A DNA stretch of 5,430 bases. Source: an uncultured Sporolactobacillus sp. GTDB taxonomy: Bacteria; Bacillota; Bacilli; Bacillales; Sporolactobacillaceae. Of this stretch, positions 5,382-5,430 are shown in pieces. The translations under genes and the position numbers were made by a program. The stretch lies in the NCBI GenBank assembly GCA_900543345.1, contig UQRJ01000214.1, positions 1 through 5,430 of the forward strand, in the 5' to 3' direction. Under the pieces are notes generated by a model that was not told the DNA's origin, did not search any database, and saw nothing but the letters and a program-made list of their open reading frames with translations. Numbering within the stretch: the stretch's first letter is position 1; the number at the start of each line of letters is the position of its first letter.

Positions 5382-5430
5382 CTGTCTCTTATACACATCT
5401 CCGAGCCCACGAGACCCTAAGACATCTCGT
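5382..5430 (-). other. Illumina Nextera adapter, i7 side (artefact)
   Basis: This is not genomic DNA. Bases 5382-5400 are the 19-base mosaic end in the opposite orientation (CTGTCTCTTATACACATCT), 5401-5415 (CCGAGCCCACGAGAC) are the read-2 adapter arm, 5416-5423 (CCTAAGAC) sit in the i7 index position, and 5424-5430 (ATCTCGT) begin the P7 sequence. Genuine sequence ends at 5381. Translated on the plus strand it gives the false C-terminus SLIHISEPTRP, and on the minus strand the false N-terminus MYKRQ. From memory the index matches N726 of Nextera XT v2. Confidence 0.99.

Overview
The window is a contig of about 5.3 kb of genuine sequence (49-5381) capped at both ends by untrimmed Illumina Nextera adapter (1-48 and 5382-5430). 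The genuine part looks like the chromosome of a Gram-positive, low-to-mid-GC Bacillota (class Bacilli). The reasons are strong AGGAGG/GGAGG-type ribosome binding sites, a TTG start, sigma-A-like promoters, a U-tract terminator, a B. subtilis CatE-like protein and a formate dehydrogenase resembling the NADP-type enzyme of Lactobacillus buchneri. The chemoreceptor implies a motile cell, so a motile lactic or spore-forming bacillus (Sporolactobacillus-like) would fit. The taxon is an inference from remembered sequences, not a search result.

Layout from left to right: adapter (1-48); an intrinsic terminator (118-153, minus strand); a complete NAD(P)+-dependent formate dehydrogenase gene on the minus strand (163-1356, TTG start favoured) with its own promoter at 1400-1427; a complete methyl-accepting chemotaxis protein gene on the minus strand (1447-3189); a 351-base divergent intergenic region (3190-3540); a nucleotidyltransferase-fold gene of unknown substrate on the plus strand (3541-4497) with a perfect TATAAT box and a downstream hairpin; and a convergent minus-strand CatE-like two-domain vicinal-oxygen-chelate protein (4596-5381) whose N-terminus is cut off by the contig end and replaced by adapter.

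The intergenic region holds a stem predicted to hide the chemoreceptor ribosome binding site, weak sigma-D-like boxes, and a terminator-like hairpin with a run of seven T upstream of the nucleotidyltransferase.

The genes do not form an obvious single pathway. fdh and the chemoreceptor gene are in the same direction, 84-90 bases apart with no visible terminator between them, so read-through is possible. The other two genes are separate units. I see no mobile element, CRISPR array, rRNA or tRNA, and no convincing new multi-gene system. The most informative points are a Gln in place of the NAD-selecting Asp in the formate dehydrogenase, a Val in place of a near-invariant Glu at the chemoreceptor signalling tip, the ribosome-binding-site stem upstream of the chemoreceptor, and the adapter ends, which create false N- and C-termini (MYKRQ..., ...SLIHISEPTRP) if translated.
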